This document shows, piece by piece, positions 1 through 5,647 of a stretch of DNA of 32,950 bases. A program made the translations under genes and the position numbers. The notes beneath the pieces were generated by a model, which saw only the letters and a program-made list of their open reading frames with translations, ran no database searches and was not told the DNA's origin. The stretch comes from a virus. Location of the stretch: IMG/VR virus record IMGVR_UViG_3300048929_000751, positions 1 through 32,950 of that record; one strand, 5' to 3'. Each line of letters starts with the position of its first letter. The first letter of the stretch is position 1.

Positions 1-435
1 CTAGCGCACGAGCTCGTCGAATTTTTTAACGACGGTTGAATCGCAGTCCTTACCGGCGATAGTGAATACCTCACTGCCTGACTGGTTATCTATTAGAGAT
101 ATATCAAAAATCGAGTATCCCCCAAGGTCCCAGATGCAGGTGTCTACCTGTTGGTAAGCTACTTTCAGGGTATATCGTGTATTGAATGTGTCGTAGTGCT
201 GGAGTGAGGTTTCCTTACCCATTGTTCCTTCAATGATTGATGCGCCTTTGTAAACGCTCATTTTCCAACCATTTGACCTCAAAGATTGTTTGAGCCCCCC
301 GAGTAGACCGCTAGACCCGACGGGCACCGTTACGCTTTTAGCGGATGAATCTATCCGCTCGAAATTGTTTACGTTTTGGCTATTGCAGGCCGTCAGGGAC
401 GTCATCATTAAAACTATCGCCAGTAACCTGTTCAT
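1..435 (-). CDS. small putative lipoprotein (host side)
   Basis: The ORF is 144 residues from an ATG at 435; an upstream in-frame extension to 468 is less likely because a GAGGGA ribosome-binding site lies just before 435. The N-terminus is a short charged stretch, a hydrophobic core and a lipobox ending LTAC (Cys17), which is a type II signal peptide, so the mature protein should be lipid-anchored in the cell envelope. The rest is soluble, with two further cysteines (in VDTCIWDL and KDCDST) that could form a disulfide. I do not recognise the family. It lies outside the tRNA-Cys half-site at 850-896, so it is probably a chromosomal gene. The stop codon is the first three bases of the window. 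Confidence 0.7.
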   Translation of the reverse strand: MNRLLAIVLMMTSLTACNSQNVNNFERIDSSAKSVTVPVGSSGLLGGLKQSLRSNGWKMSVYKGASIIEGTMGKETSLQHYDTFNTRYTLKVAYQQVDTCIWDLGGYSIFDISLIDNQSGSEVFTIAGKDCDSTVVKKFDELVR

Positions 436-525
436 TGTTTCCCTCTCGATCATGAGGGCCGAAAGCACCCTGCTGCTAAGGCCTCGACCCAGTAGGACTA
501 GGCTTGGGCATTACCGGAATTTTTC

Positions 526-663
526 CTAGGCCTTGGGCTTCGGGGCTGGAGACATCAACAGCCCGCAGGTTGCGCACAAATAGGTACCATCCGGACCATC
601 TCTGAGCCCTGGATTGCCCCAGCATCGACAACCACGTCCTAACCTCGATTATCGCAGACTCAT
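526..663 (-). pseudogene. small zinc-ribbon protein broken by an ochre codon
   Basis: Reading from ATG at 663 gives MSLR, an in-frame TAA (649-651), then an open frame of 40 codons to TAG at 526. The open part contains a Cys-x-Cys pair (GRGCRCWGNPG) and, 19 residues further on, a Cys-x-x-Cys knuckle (LCATCGLL), which is the layout of a small zinc ribbon. No ATG, GTG or TTG lies between the ochre codon and the first cysteine, so the ribbon cannot be expressed without readthrough or another start. It precedes the lipoprotein gene on the same strand. It may be a decayed gene or an ORF whose true start I cannot see. Confidence 0.35.
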
Positions 664-758
664 GAGTACATCACCCGCCACCAAGATCGACAAAAAATGC
701 ACCTGACACAGGAAAACCGCTGCCAATTAAGGCTAGAGCCTCCTGTAAATCAGGCGGG

Positions 759-792
759 TTGCGGAAGCGATTCAAAAAATTGCGGAAGCGAT
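759..792. repeat. short direct repeat
   Basis: The 13-mer TTGCGGAAGCGAT occurs at 759-771 and again at 780-792, separated by eight mostly A bases. It lies in the otherwise empty 664-810 stretch between the broken zinc-ribbon gene and the tRNA terminator. No function is evident. Confidence 0.5.
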
Positions 793-812
793 CTTAAATC
801 GCAGACAATAAA

Positions 813-842
813 AAACCCCGTAGACGCTAATCTACGGGGTTT
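813..842 (-). terminator. rho-independent terminator downstream of tRNA-Cys
   Basis: The arms 813-824 and 831-842 pair perfectly over 12 bp around a 6-nt loop. Read on the minus strand, the hairpin is followed by a T-rich run. It starts 8 nt after the encoded CCA end of the tRNA-Cys half, so it is the original terminator of that tRNA transcript, now cut off from the tRNA promoter by the prophage. Confidence 0.8.
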
Positions 843-849
843 CTAAGAG

Positions 850-896
850 TGGAGGCCGAGGTCGGAATCGAACCGGCGTAGGCGGATTTGCAATCC
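850..896 (-). other. prophage attachment site: 3' half of a tRNA-Cys gene
   Basis: On the minus strand this is the anticodon loop with GCA (889-891), the 3' side of the anticodon stem, the variable loop, the T arm with GGTTCGATTCC, the acceptor 3' strand and an encoded CCA at 850. It matches the bacterial tRNA-Cys pattern up to the 5' side of the anticodon stem. Beyond about 896 the sequence becomes AT-rich and has no D arm or acceptor 5' strand, so this is not a complete tRNA gene. Duplication of the 3' half of a tRNA is the usual trace of a tyrosine integrase. The orientation puts host DNA to the left and the element to the right; the intact tRNA-Cys should lie past the right edge of the window. 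Confidence 0.85.
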
Positions 897-935
897 ACAA
901 ATTTCCAATTATTTATCAATAAGTTATCAAAAAAT

Positions 936-1124
936 CTATTCCGCATCGCCAAGATGTACACGTCGCTGGAGCCCTCTTGAATCGGGAGGCTTTATTTCGG
1001 TTGCGGAATGGATTTTCCAGCCCAGTGGATGGCTGGGCTTGGGTGTACCTGGTGCGTTTTCCGTTGTTCGTGGAGCTGGTGGTGGACGGGGTGACTTGTC
1101 GCCCTGGATGACAGCAGCCAGCAA
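936..1124 (-). CDS. doubtful small proline-rich ORF
   Basis: A 62-codon frame opens at a TTG directly after a stop and has no clear ribosome-binding site. It encodes a basic, proline-rich peptide (for example SPRPPPAPRTTENAPG) with no recognisable motif. An overlapping frame (916-1128) starts at ATG but looks less protein-like. It follows the 51-aa membrane-protein gene on the same strand and could be the remains of the last gene of that small cluster, cut short next to the attachment site. I cannot show that it is expressed. Confidence 0.2.
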   Translation of the reverse strand: MLAAVIQGDKSPRPPPAPRTTENAPGTPKPSHPLGWKIHSATEIKPPDSRGLQRRVHLGDAE

Positions 1125-1156
1125 TCATATGGGCGCGGTAGCCGCTATTTTCCTAC

Positions 1157-1312
1157 CTATTCGGGCTCTTGACCCGTACCTGGCGACTGGCGCTTTCTAT
1201 GGCAGAAAGTCACTAGAAAGAAAATGCAAACGAACACTACACACGACCAAAAAATCTTTCCGCCTGTGGGCATCTGCTCGACGCTCTTCCAGAACTCAAT
1301 TAATTTATCCAT
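1157..1312 (-). CDS. small single-helix membrane protein (51 aa)
   Basis: The start is ATG at 1312, 17 nt after the stop of the preceding gene (1330-1695) and after a purine-rich GGGAAAAGAG. An amphipathic N-terminal 17 residues (MDKLIEFWKSVEQMPTG) leads into a hydrophobic stretch of about 18 residues (IFWSCVVFVCIFFLVTF), then a basic tail HRKRQSPG. This fits a one-pass inner-membrane protein with a short cytoplasmic basic end, by the positive-inside rule. Three cysteines lie in or next to the helix. The family is not recognised. Very small membrane proteins after a slightly larger soluble gene occur in filamentous-phage modules and among prophage accessory genes; neither can be decided here. 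Confidence 0.5.
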   Translation of the reverse strand: MDKLIEFWKSVEQMPTGGKIFWSCVVFVCIFFLVTFCHRKRQSPGTGQEPE

Positions 1313-1329
1313 ATGCTCTTTTCCCGGAA

Positions 1330-1695
1330 CTATTCGTTTTCTTGTTCGCTAGGCACGGGACGCGCAAATGCACGATCCAGGACAGGTCGTGCTTCGTCGA
1401 TTGCAATGCCCAGATCTACAATGCTCTCGCTCTCTTCAGCACGAGCTTTGAACTCGCTGAGTTCGTTGAGCAAATCATCATTATTTCCAGCCGTGTACAG
1501 CGTGTGTGTCACACCTTCGAAAGTGCGCAGCACATTGTCCTTGGTGGCTGCGAAGTTACTCTCGCTACCGGACACCGTAGCCTGTGCCCAACCGGTAAGC
1601 GGGTGGTGCCTAACTTCAATTTTGTTGTCGAACATTCGGTTATACGAGCCTTGTACAAAGCCCTCGATGATCAATCCGTGGTTCTTTTCGTTCAT
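1330..1695 (-). CDS. hypothetical acidic protein (121 aa) of the att-proximal cluster
   Basis: The ATG at 1695 lies three bases after the stop of the upstream 57-aa ORF, with GGAG nine bases before it, so translation is probably coupled. The N-terminal half looks like a beta-rich fold (GLIIEGFVQGSYNRM, KIEVRHHPLTGWAQ). The C-terminal half is acidic and helical (LLNELSEFKARAEESES). There is no signal peptide or membrane segment. I do not recognise the family. Its position ahead of a tiny membrane-protein gene recalls the single-strand-binding protein slot of filamentous phages, but no motif supports that. The overlapping plus-strand ORF (1039-1704) was judged a shadow because its translation is not protein-like. 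Confidence 0.55.
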   Translation of the reverse strand: MNEKNHGLIIEGFVQGSYNRMFDNKIEVRHHPLTGWAQATVSGSESNFAATKDNVLRTFEGVTHTLYTAGNNDDLLNELSEFKARAEESESIVDLGIAIDEARPVLDRAFARPVPSEQENE

Positions 1696-1698
1696 GCG

Positions 1699-1872
1699 TC
1701 ATGACTCCGTTGCATTACGGACGCGAAAACCGTGTCCCTTTACGTCCTCAGCCCTAGTTTTTGGCCAGGGCTTGGGGTGCAGTAGCTGATCGACTTTTCC
1801 TATCAATTCACAGTCGCGGCAAGGCGTGAGAACGTCAGCGCCTCTCAGGATTCGTAGACCGTCACATCGCAC
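1699..1872 (-). CDS. small Cys-x-x-Cys protein (57 aa)
   Basis: The frame is open from GTG at 1872 to TGA at 1699, three bases before the next gene. Near the N-terminus it has PCRDCELIGKVDQLL, a single CxxC knuckle with one more Cys at position 3, then a basic C-terminal half (HPKPWPKTRAEDVKGHGFR). The start overlaps the last 28 nt of the double-amber gene upstream, and there is no good Shine-Dalgarno sequence, so it may depend on translational coupling. If so, the amber codons upstream would affect it. The family is not recognised. The call rests on frame length, protein-like composition and tight packing with its neighbours. Confidence 0.4.
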   Translation of the reverse strand: MRCDGLRILRGADVLTPCRDCELIGKVDQLLHPKPWPKTRAEDVKGHGFRVRNATES

Positions 1873-2036
1873 TCACGCGGCATGCCCCATTGCCCGTCAT
1901 TAGGCAGCCGTCCCTCCTCCGTAGTGGTCAGCTCGTTTTCGTAGAACACCCACTACCCGGCTGGATCGAGGCCGCACCAGTTCGCCCAGGAGGGCTATGA
2001 TTGAACTGGTGGAGCAATGTTGGTGCGCGTGTTCAT
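1845..2036 (-). pseudogene. small gene interrupted by two in-frame amber codons
   Basis: From ATG at 2036, after AGGA at a seven-base spacing, a 64-codon frame runs to TGA at 1845. Codons 14 (1995-1997) and 28 (1953-1955) are both TAG. The three segments read as one plausible protein: MNTRTNIAPPVQS, then PSWANWCGLDPAG, then a 35-residue part starting WVFYENELTTTEEG and containing DGQWGMPRECDV. A C-to-T change in a Gln CAG codon would explain each amber, and Gln fits the context (AG-Q-WVF). The simplest reading is a gene inactivated by two transitions. Amber suppression or recoding is the less likely alternative. It overlaps the 57-aa ORF downstream by 28 nt. Confidence 0.5.
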
Positions 2037-2154
2037 CTGACATTCCTGGGTTAAATCAGTACGGTAGTGAAGCACGTGGGAACACCTGATTTTGAGCCAA
2101 GCGAGTCAGTTCGAATTTGTGGCGGCAACCCAATAGGTCTTGTAAGACAGCCCA

Positions 2155-3051
2155 TCAACGCGAACTCACATAGATAAGGGCCTGCACTGACCACGTCTTC
2201 TGCCCCTGCGGCAATATCGGCCCATCGGTAAACCGAAAATCTTCGAACCTCTGCAATACGGCCTGGTCGACGGCGTTATCGTTTGAACTGTTCACGATGG
2301 ACAGCCGGGGCACGAGAGAACCCAGAATATATTCCAGTTTCACTGTGACCTCCTTTCCCACCGGCCCAGGCTTGAGGGCCCCTGACACACTTTCCTGAAC
2401 ACGCGATATTTTGCTCTGAATCCTGCCCTCCGTCGTCCCAATCCAGATCTTGTTGTAGCGCTGTTCTTGTTCTGCGGTTAGTTTGACTCCTCGGCCGAGA
2501 AGCCGCTGAATTCCGTCCCATTCGTCACCAAAACTGGCACGGGTTGCCTTCAAGTAAAGCGTCATGGCGCCCTCGAGATCCTGCTGACCGCCCTTGCCTT
2601 CTTCCATCAGCTTGGCCAATCTGGCCTCAGCACTGTTGCTGTTACCACCGGCGGCTGCACGCAGGTATAACCGCCTGGCCTTCTGATAATCCGGGGGCCC
2701 GTCGAGACCACTCTCGGCAAGCTTGCCGAGGAGGACATAGGCCCGCTCATCGACATCAGCCGCTGACTGGTAAAGGGTCTTTGCCTTCGCAATGTCTTGG
2801 GGGACACTACGACCGTTTTCATAAAGGTCGCCGAGCAGCATCTTGCACATCGAGTCTCCACTCTCGCTGAGGGCCAGGATGTATTCGAGTTGCTCGCGCG
2901 TCACTGAGCCATCATTTGGAGAGACCCAGCAACGCAAGCCGAAGAGGGGATCATCCTGGGGGATGCCTGCGGGAACGTTGACGCTCGGTACTGGCTCTGC
3001 TGAACAGGCGGTTAGTAATACGCAACACAATGATAAAAACACAATTCGCAT
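2155..3051 (-). CDS. Sel1-like repeat lipoprotein with a TonB-C-like end
   Basis: The start is ATG at 3051, after GAGGAAG; the frame extends upstream to 3132 without a ribosome-binding site. The 298-aa product begins with a lipoprotein signal (MRIVFLSLCCVLLTAC, Cys16). Residues of roughly 60-175 form three to four Sel1-type helical repeats (for example MLLGDLYENGRSVPQDIAKA, YLRAAAGGNSNSAEARLAKL), a fold that usually mediates protein-protein contacts. The last 65 residues (VTVKLEYILGSLVPRL to VQALIYV) resemble the alpha/beta C-terminal domain of TonB-type proteins. The protein should be lipid-anchored and periplasmic. It sits alone in the accessory arm, so it is probably cargo rather than a virion gene. 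The Sel1 call is firm; the TonB-C-like domain is tentative. Confidence 0.7.
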   Translation of the reverse strand: MRIVFLSLCCVLLTACSAEPVPSVNVPAGIPQDDPLFGLRCWVSPNDGSVTREQLEYILALSESGDSMCKMLLGDLYENGRSVPQDIAKAKTLYQSAADVDERAYVLLGKLAESGLDGPPDYQKARRLYLRAAAGGNSNSAEARLAKLMEEGKGGQQDLEGAMTLYLKATRASFGDEWDGIQRLLGRGVKLTAEQEQRYNKIWIGTTEGRIQSKISRVQESVSGALKPGPVGKEVTVKLEYILGSLVPRLSIVNSSNDNAVDQAVLQRFEDFRFTDGPILPQGQKTWSVQALIYVSSR

Positions 3052-3127
3052 GATTGCTTCCTCCGTCACTACTCGATCATAAACACAGGCACATCCATCG
3101 CGTCGGCAATCATCAGGGTTGGTGCCA

Positions 3128-3267
3128 AACAAAATATTCTGACACTGCGGCCCACATACACTGGCGCCCTAAGAGCTGCGACTGGGGCCGCGTAAAAAAA
3201 CAAATTCTGACAATCCTCCCCCCCTGGCCACCAATCTACCTCCCATGCTCGAAAAAAGATTTTGACA
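3128..3267 (-). repeat. three dispersed copies of a TGTC 17-bp motif (minus strand)
   Basis: On the minus strand, 17-mers start at 3267 (TGTCAAAATCTTTTTTC), 3212 (TGTCAGAATTTGTTTTT) and 3144 (TGTCAGAATATTTTGTT). The last matches a copy in the plus-strand array at 3479-3495 in 16 of 17 bases. The first shares its leading 11 bases, TGTCAAAATCT, with the copy at 3459. The spacings are 55 and 68 bp. All lie upstream of the Sel1 lipoprotein gene. Three spaced sites at one end and three close-packed at the other is the pattern of Tn7- or Mu-type transposase-binding ends. Confidence 0.65.
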
Positions 3268-3458
3268 CTCCGGCGCTTGAAGCTGTGATTGGCGGTGCGG
3301 ATTTCGGCGGTTCAAAAAAGGTCTAGGAAACTATTTGCAACTGAGCTAGCACCCAAAGCAGCGAGTTAAGCGGTGTTGATGCTGGTGGTCGTCGAAATCG
3401 CTTAACTGCCGGTTTCATACGAACCCTCCTACCCCAGCAAATCCGGGCTTCCGCCTAG
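3268..3458. other. non-coding spacer between the two TGTC arrays
   Basis: These 191 bases carry no convincing ORF. The only structure seen is a short inverted repeat, GTTAAGCG (3365 region) against CGCTTAAC (about 3400). If the flanking arrays are transposon ends, this is DNA outside both ends. The bases adjoining the two TGT termini (CTCCG on the left, CCTAG on the right) are not a matching target duplication. Confidence 0.4.
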
Positions 3459-3515
3459 TGTCAAAATCTATTGTCAGATGTCAGAATATTTTGTCTGGTG
3501 TCAAAATATTTTGTC
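3459..3515 (+). repeat. three tandem copies of the TGTC 17-bp motif, 20-bp period
   Basis: Copies start at 3459 (TGTCAAAATCTATTGTC), 3479 (TGTCAGAATATTTTGTC) and 3499 (TGTCAAAATATTTTGTC), separated by exactly three bases each (AGA, TGG). The 20-bp pitch, close to two helical turns, would place bound proteins on one face of the DNA. The motif has a palindromic core CAAAATATTTTG, but its outer bases (TGT and TC) are not symmetric, so it has a direction. The remaining 61 bases up to the next gene hold nothing I recognise. Confidence 0.75.
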
Positions 3516-3576
3516 AAAAACCACCAACGTGCATGCTTGTCGGCGTAGCCGCTTTAACCTTTAGGCCCATTTCCCT

Positions 3577-3798
3577 TCATTCATCAGGTTTGCGCGTTTC
3601 GAGGTAATAGCGCCGATCTGTGCGCGGGTCTTTGACATACACCGAGAAATACATCACCCACGTCACCACCGATATCACAAAGGCGATCCACCCGCCGGCA
3701 TATCCCAGCGCCATGTAGATAAGCAAACATGCTATGACGTAAAGCAATGTCACCGTCAGGGAGCGCTTAAAAGCCCAACTTAAATAGTCAAGGTCCAT
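3577..3798 (-). CDS. small two-helix membrane protein (73 aa)
   Basis: The ATG at 3798 follows AGGGAA. After MDLDYLSWAFKRS there are two hydrophobic segments, LTVTLLYVIACLLIYMALGY and WIAFVISVVTWVMYFSVYV, joined by a very short Gly-Gly turn. A charged tail with KDPRTDRRYYLETRKPDE follows. Both termini are predicted to be cytoplasmic from the charges. The family is not recognised. It stands between the TGTC arrays and the recombinase gene on the same strand, with 100 bp of non-coding DNA after the recombinase stop. Holin-like size and topology were considered, but a better holin candidate lies at 27382-27726. Confidence 0.6.
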   Translation of the reverse strand: MDLDYLSWAFKRSLTVTLLYVIACLLIYMALGYAGGWIAFVISVVTWVMYFSVYVKDPRTDRRYYLETRKPDE

Positions 3799-3901
3799 GA
3801 TTTCCCTGCTGTCTCAGCCCAGCAGCTTTACAGCTAGCGCTGGGAGCAGATGTCAAACGATTGCCGTGCAAAGCTGGATCCAATCAACAGTAATGATGTC
3901 T

Positions 3902-4582
3902 CTATGCCAGTGCAACCTCGAATGCATGTCGAATTGTCGCTTGGTCGACTGTCAAGTAAGGCTTGCTGTGATCGATACAGGAATGACCGAGTATGGTCTG
4001 CACCGTCTCAACATCGCCTGTTGCCGCCAGTACCTTAGCCGCCAGGGAACGCCTGCCGCTGTGCGACGATCCCTGCTTGATACCGGCCTGCCGGTATAGC
4101 CTGCTGATGGTCTGCTGGAGCGAATCACAGGCACGGTAAACTTCTGGCCCACTATCCAGCTCGCGGTGCTTGAACGCTAGTTCAAAGGCTTGGCCCTTGT
4201 GCGTAGTGACCAGTTTTGAACATGGTCGAAAGCCTCGGTACTCCTCTGCACCAGAAAGCCCCCATCGACGCTGGTGCCTAACCTCCAACCACGCTTCGAG
4301 CGCGGCCAGGCATCGGGCATGTGTCAGATACACATTGCGAGGTCTACAGCCCTTGGTAATGTCTGCCCGCAAGTACACCTCAGGCTTGATGGCACCACTC
4401 GGATATAGCACGTCGGCCACCTCCAGCAAGGCCAGCTCGGTGACGCGAATGCCAGTGGTGTGTGTGAGCCACAAAAGCATCACATCACGTTCCGGCAGAC
4501 GGCCAGTAACGGATGCAACGCGTATCAGGTGCTTGAATTGCCCAGGGCGAAGGGATGTTGCACGTCGGATGGGGGTAGTCAT
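3902..4582 (-). CDS. short tyrosine recombinase/integrase, catalytic domain only
   Basis: The 226-aa product carries the full tyrosine-recombinase active site: Arg46 in TTGIRVTELALLEV, Lys77 after the beta turn, His174-x-x-Arg177 in SSHSGRRSLA, His200 in TILGHS and Tyr209 in SKPYLTV. It would cut and rejoin DNA through a covalent 3'-phosphotyrosine. Most phage integrases have 300-450 residues, with an arm-binding domain and a core-binding SAM-like domain before this part. Here only about 30 residues precede the catalytic fold, so the N-terminal DNA-binding domains are missing. No upstream frame would restore them. It may act with a partner or be a stand-alone short recombinase. It is not certain that it mediates tRNA-Cys integration; another integrase may lie beyond the window. 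An inverted repeat lies just upstream. Confidence 0.85.
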   Translation of the reverse strand: MTTPIRRATSLRPGQFKHLIRVASVTGRLPERDVMLLWLTHTTGIRVTELALLEVADVLYPSGAIKPEVYLRADITKGCRPRNVYLTHARCLAALEAWLEVRHQRRWGLSGAEEYRGFRPCSKLVTTHKGQAFELAFKHRELDSGPEVYRACDSLQQTISRLYRQAGIKQGSSHSGRRSLAAKVLAATGDVETVQTILGHSCIDHSKPYLTVDQATIRHAFEVALA

Positions 4583-4587
4583 GAGGG

Positions 4588-4632
4588 CTCTCTGTCAGGA
4601 TTGATGACGAATCGCAAACGATCCTGAGAGAG
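4588..4632. repeat. imperfect inverted repeat before the recombinase gene
   Basis: CTCTC-TG-TCAGGAT (4588-4601) faces ATCCTGA-GAGAG (4621-4632): 12 paired bases with a 2-nt bulge around a 19-nt centre. It begins six bases upstream of the recombinase start, so it may be an operator for that gene or a recombinase-binding site. No T run follows, so it is not a terminator. The remaining bases up to the methylase stop at 4703 are empty. Confidence 0.5.
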
Positions 4633-4702
4633 TTGGTAGCGGGCCTCCTGAATAGCTTACATGCCCACGTGCCCTGGTGTTCACGGAAAATGCTAGCGAC
4701 AC

Positions 4703-5497
4703 TCAGAACAGCCCTCCCAAAGCAGCCGGCTCCCAGTTCATGATCACCAGTTCACCGCTAACCTCGGACCTCCCCTGTCGCTGGTTGGCCGTGCTGTACC
4801 GAATGTCCACGGTCTCAAAATGAAAGCCATCAAACACCCGCCGAATATCCGGATGATCGTTGATGCTAACCATCACCTTCCCTTTGCAGCGCCTCATGAA
4901 GTCGGCCATCCGTTCGTAGTTTTCGAACGGAAAATCCACGCCGTAACCGGCGGTCTGCCAGTAAGGCGGATCCATGTAGTGGAACGTGTGAGCGCGATCG
5001 TAACGTTCGGCGCAGTCCAACCAAGGCAGGTTTTCAACGTAGGTGCCGGACAACCGCTGCCACGCTGCAGAGAGGTTCTCCTCGATCCGCAGCAGGTTGA
5101 TAGCCGGACCAGTGGTCGCGGTACCAAACGTCTGCCCCGTCACCTTGCCGGCAAAGGCATGGTGCTGCAGGTAGAAGAATCGGGCGGCGCGCTGAATGTC
5201 GGTGAGGGTTTCGGGGCGGGTCATCTTCTGCCACTCGAACACCTGGCGCGAACTGAGCGCCCATTTGAACTGGCGCACGAACTCTTCCAGGTGGTTCTGC
5301 ACGACGCGGTACAGCGTCACTAGGTCGCCGTTGATGTCGTTGAGGACTTCAACGGGAGCGGCCTGGGGACGCATGAAGTAGAGCGCGGCGCCGCCAGCAA
5401 AGACTTCGACGTAGCATTCGTGGGGTGGGAAGAGCGGGATGAGGCGGTCGGCCAGGCGGCGTTTGCCGCCCATCCAAGGGATGATGGGTGTGGACAT
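4703..5497 (-). CDS. dam: DNA adenine N6-methyltransferase (Dam/D12 class)
   Basis: This transfers a methyl group from S-adenosylmethionine to adenine N6 in a short recognition site, probably GATC, to mark or protect phage DNA. Visible motifs: PIIPWMGGKRRLAD at the N-terminus, typical of the D12 class; EVFAGGAALYF (SAM-binding motif I region); and the catalytic DPPY in HYMDPPYWQTAGYG near residue 180. The C-terminal part has SINDHPDIRRVF. About 264 residues is the usual size for phage Dam proteins. The ATG at 5497 is chosen over an in-frame TTG at 5506, with AAAGG upstream. It lies downstream of the spanin genes with its own upstream LexA-type box, so it may be expressed independently of the late operon. 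Confidence 0.9.
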   Translation of the reverse strand: MSTPIIPWMGGKRRLADRLIPLFPPHECYVEVFAGGAALYFMRPQAAPVEVLNDINGDLVTLYRVVQNHLEEFVRQFKWALSSRQVFEWQKMTRPETLTDIQRAARFFYLQHHAFAGKVTGQTFGTATTGPAINLLRIEENLSAAWQRLSGTYVENLPWLDCAERYDRAHTFHYMDPPYWQTAGYGVDFPFENYERMADFMRRCKGKVMVSINDHPDIRRVFDGFHFETVDIRYSTANQRQGRSEVSGELVIMNWEPAALGGLF

Positions 5498-5514
5498 AGA
5501 AAGCAAGACCTTTA

Positions 5515-5530
5515 CTGTATGGATGAACAG
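5515..5530. promoter_or_regulatory. LexA (SOS) box upstream of the methylase gene
   Basis: CTGTATGGATGAACAG matches the gammaproteobacterial LexA pattern CTG-N10-CAG with a TAT start, and is preceded by TA as in the extended consensus. It lies 18 bp upstream of the methylase ATG, where LexA would block transcription until SOS induction. A TACAGT hexamer overlapping the box on the minus strand could serve as a -10 element. No clear -35 is seen. Confidence 0.65.
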
Positions 5531-5612
5531 GTGCTAGGCTCGCCGCGCTTCGTGCACGGAGTAAGAGCCTTGGCTGGACTTGCAGGGACATTCTGCAGGG
5601 ACGGCGGTCGGT

Positions 5613-5632
5613 GTGGATGTTGACGCATCCAC
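5613..5632. terminator. hairpin after Rz, without a T run
   Basis: GTGGATG (5613-5619) pairs with CATCCAC (5626-5632) around TTGACG, 15 bases past the stop of Rz. No T run follows on the minus strand, so termination would be weak. The hairpin and the repeated GCAGGGAC (5582 and 5595) sit between the lysis genes and the SOS-box promoter of the methylase gene. Confidence 0.35.
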
Positions 5633-5647
5633 CCCGGTCGCTCTTTT

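Noticed and set aside
850-905. Complete tRNA-Cys gene
   Set aside because: Only the 3' half is present; no D arm or 5' acceptor strand follows in the AT-rich sequence beyond about 896.
1039-1704. 221-codon plus-strand frame opposite the small gene cluster
   Set aside because: Its translation is not protein-like, and the minus-strand genes opposite have ribosome-binding sites, coupling and sensible composition.
1751-1778. Terminator from the AGCCCT/AGGGCT inverted repeat
   Set aside because: Short stem without a T run, and it lies inside the 57-aa ORF.
3459-3515. CRISPR array
   Set aside because: Three 17-bp repeats with 3-bp spacers are far too short, and there are no Cas genes.
4660-4702. 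Partner end of a transposon starting at 3459
   Set aside because: No copy of AGATTTTGACA or a related terminus was found between the recombinase and methylase genes.
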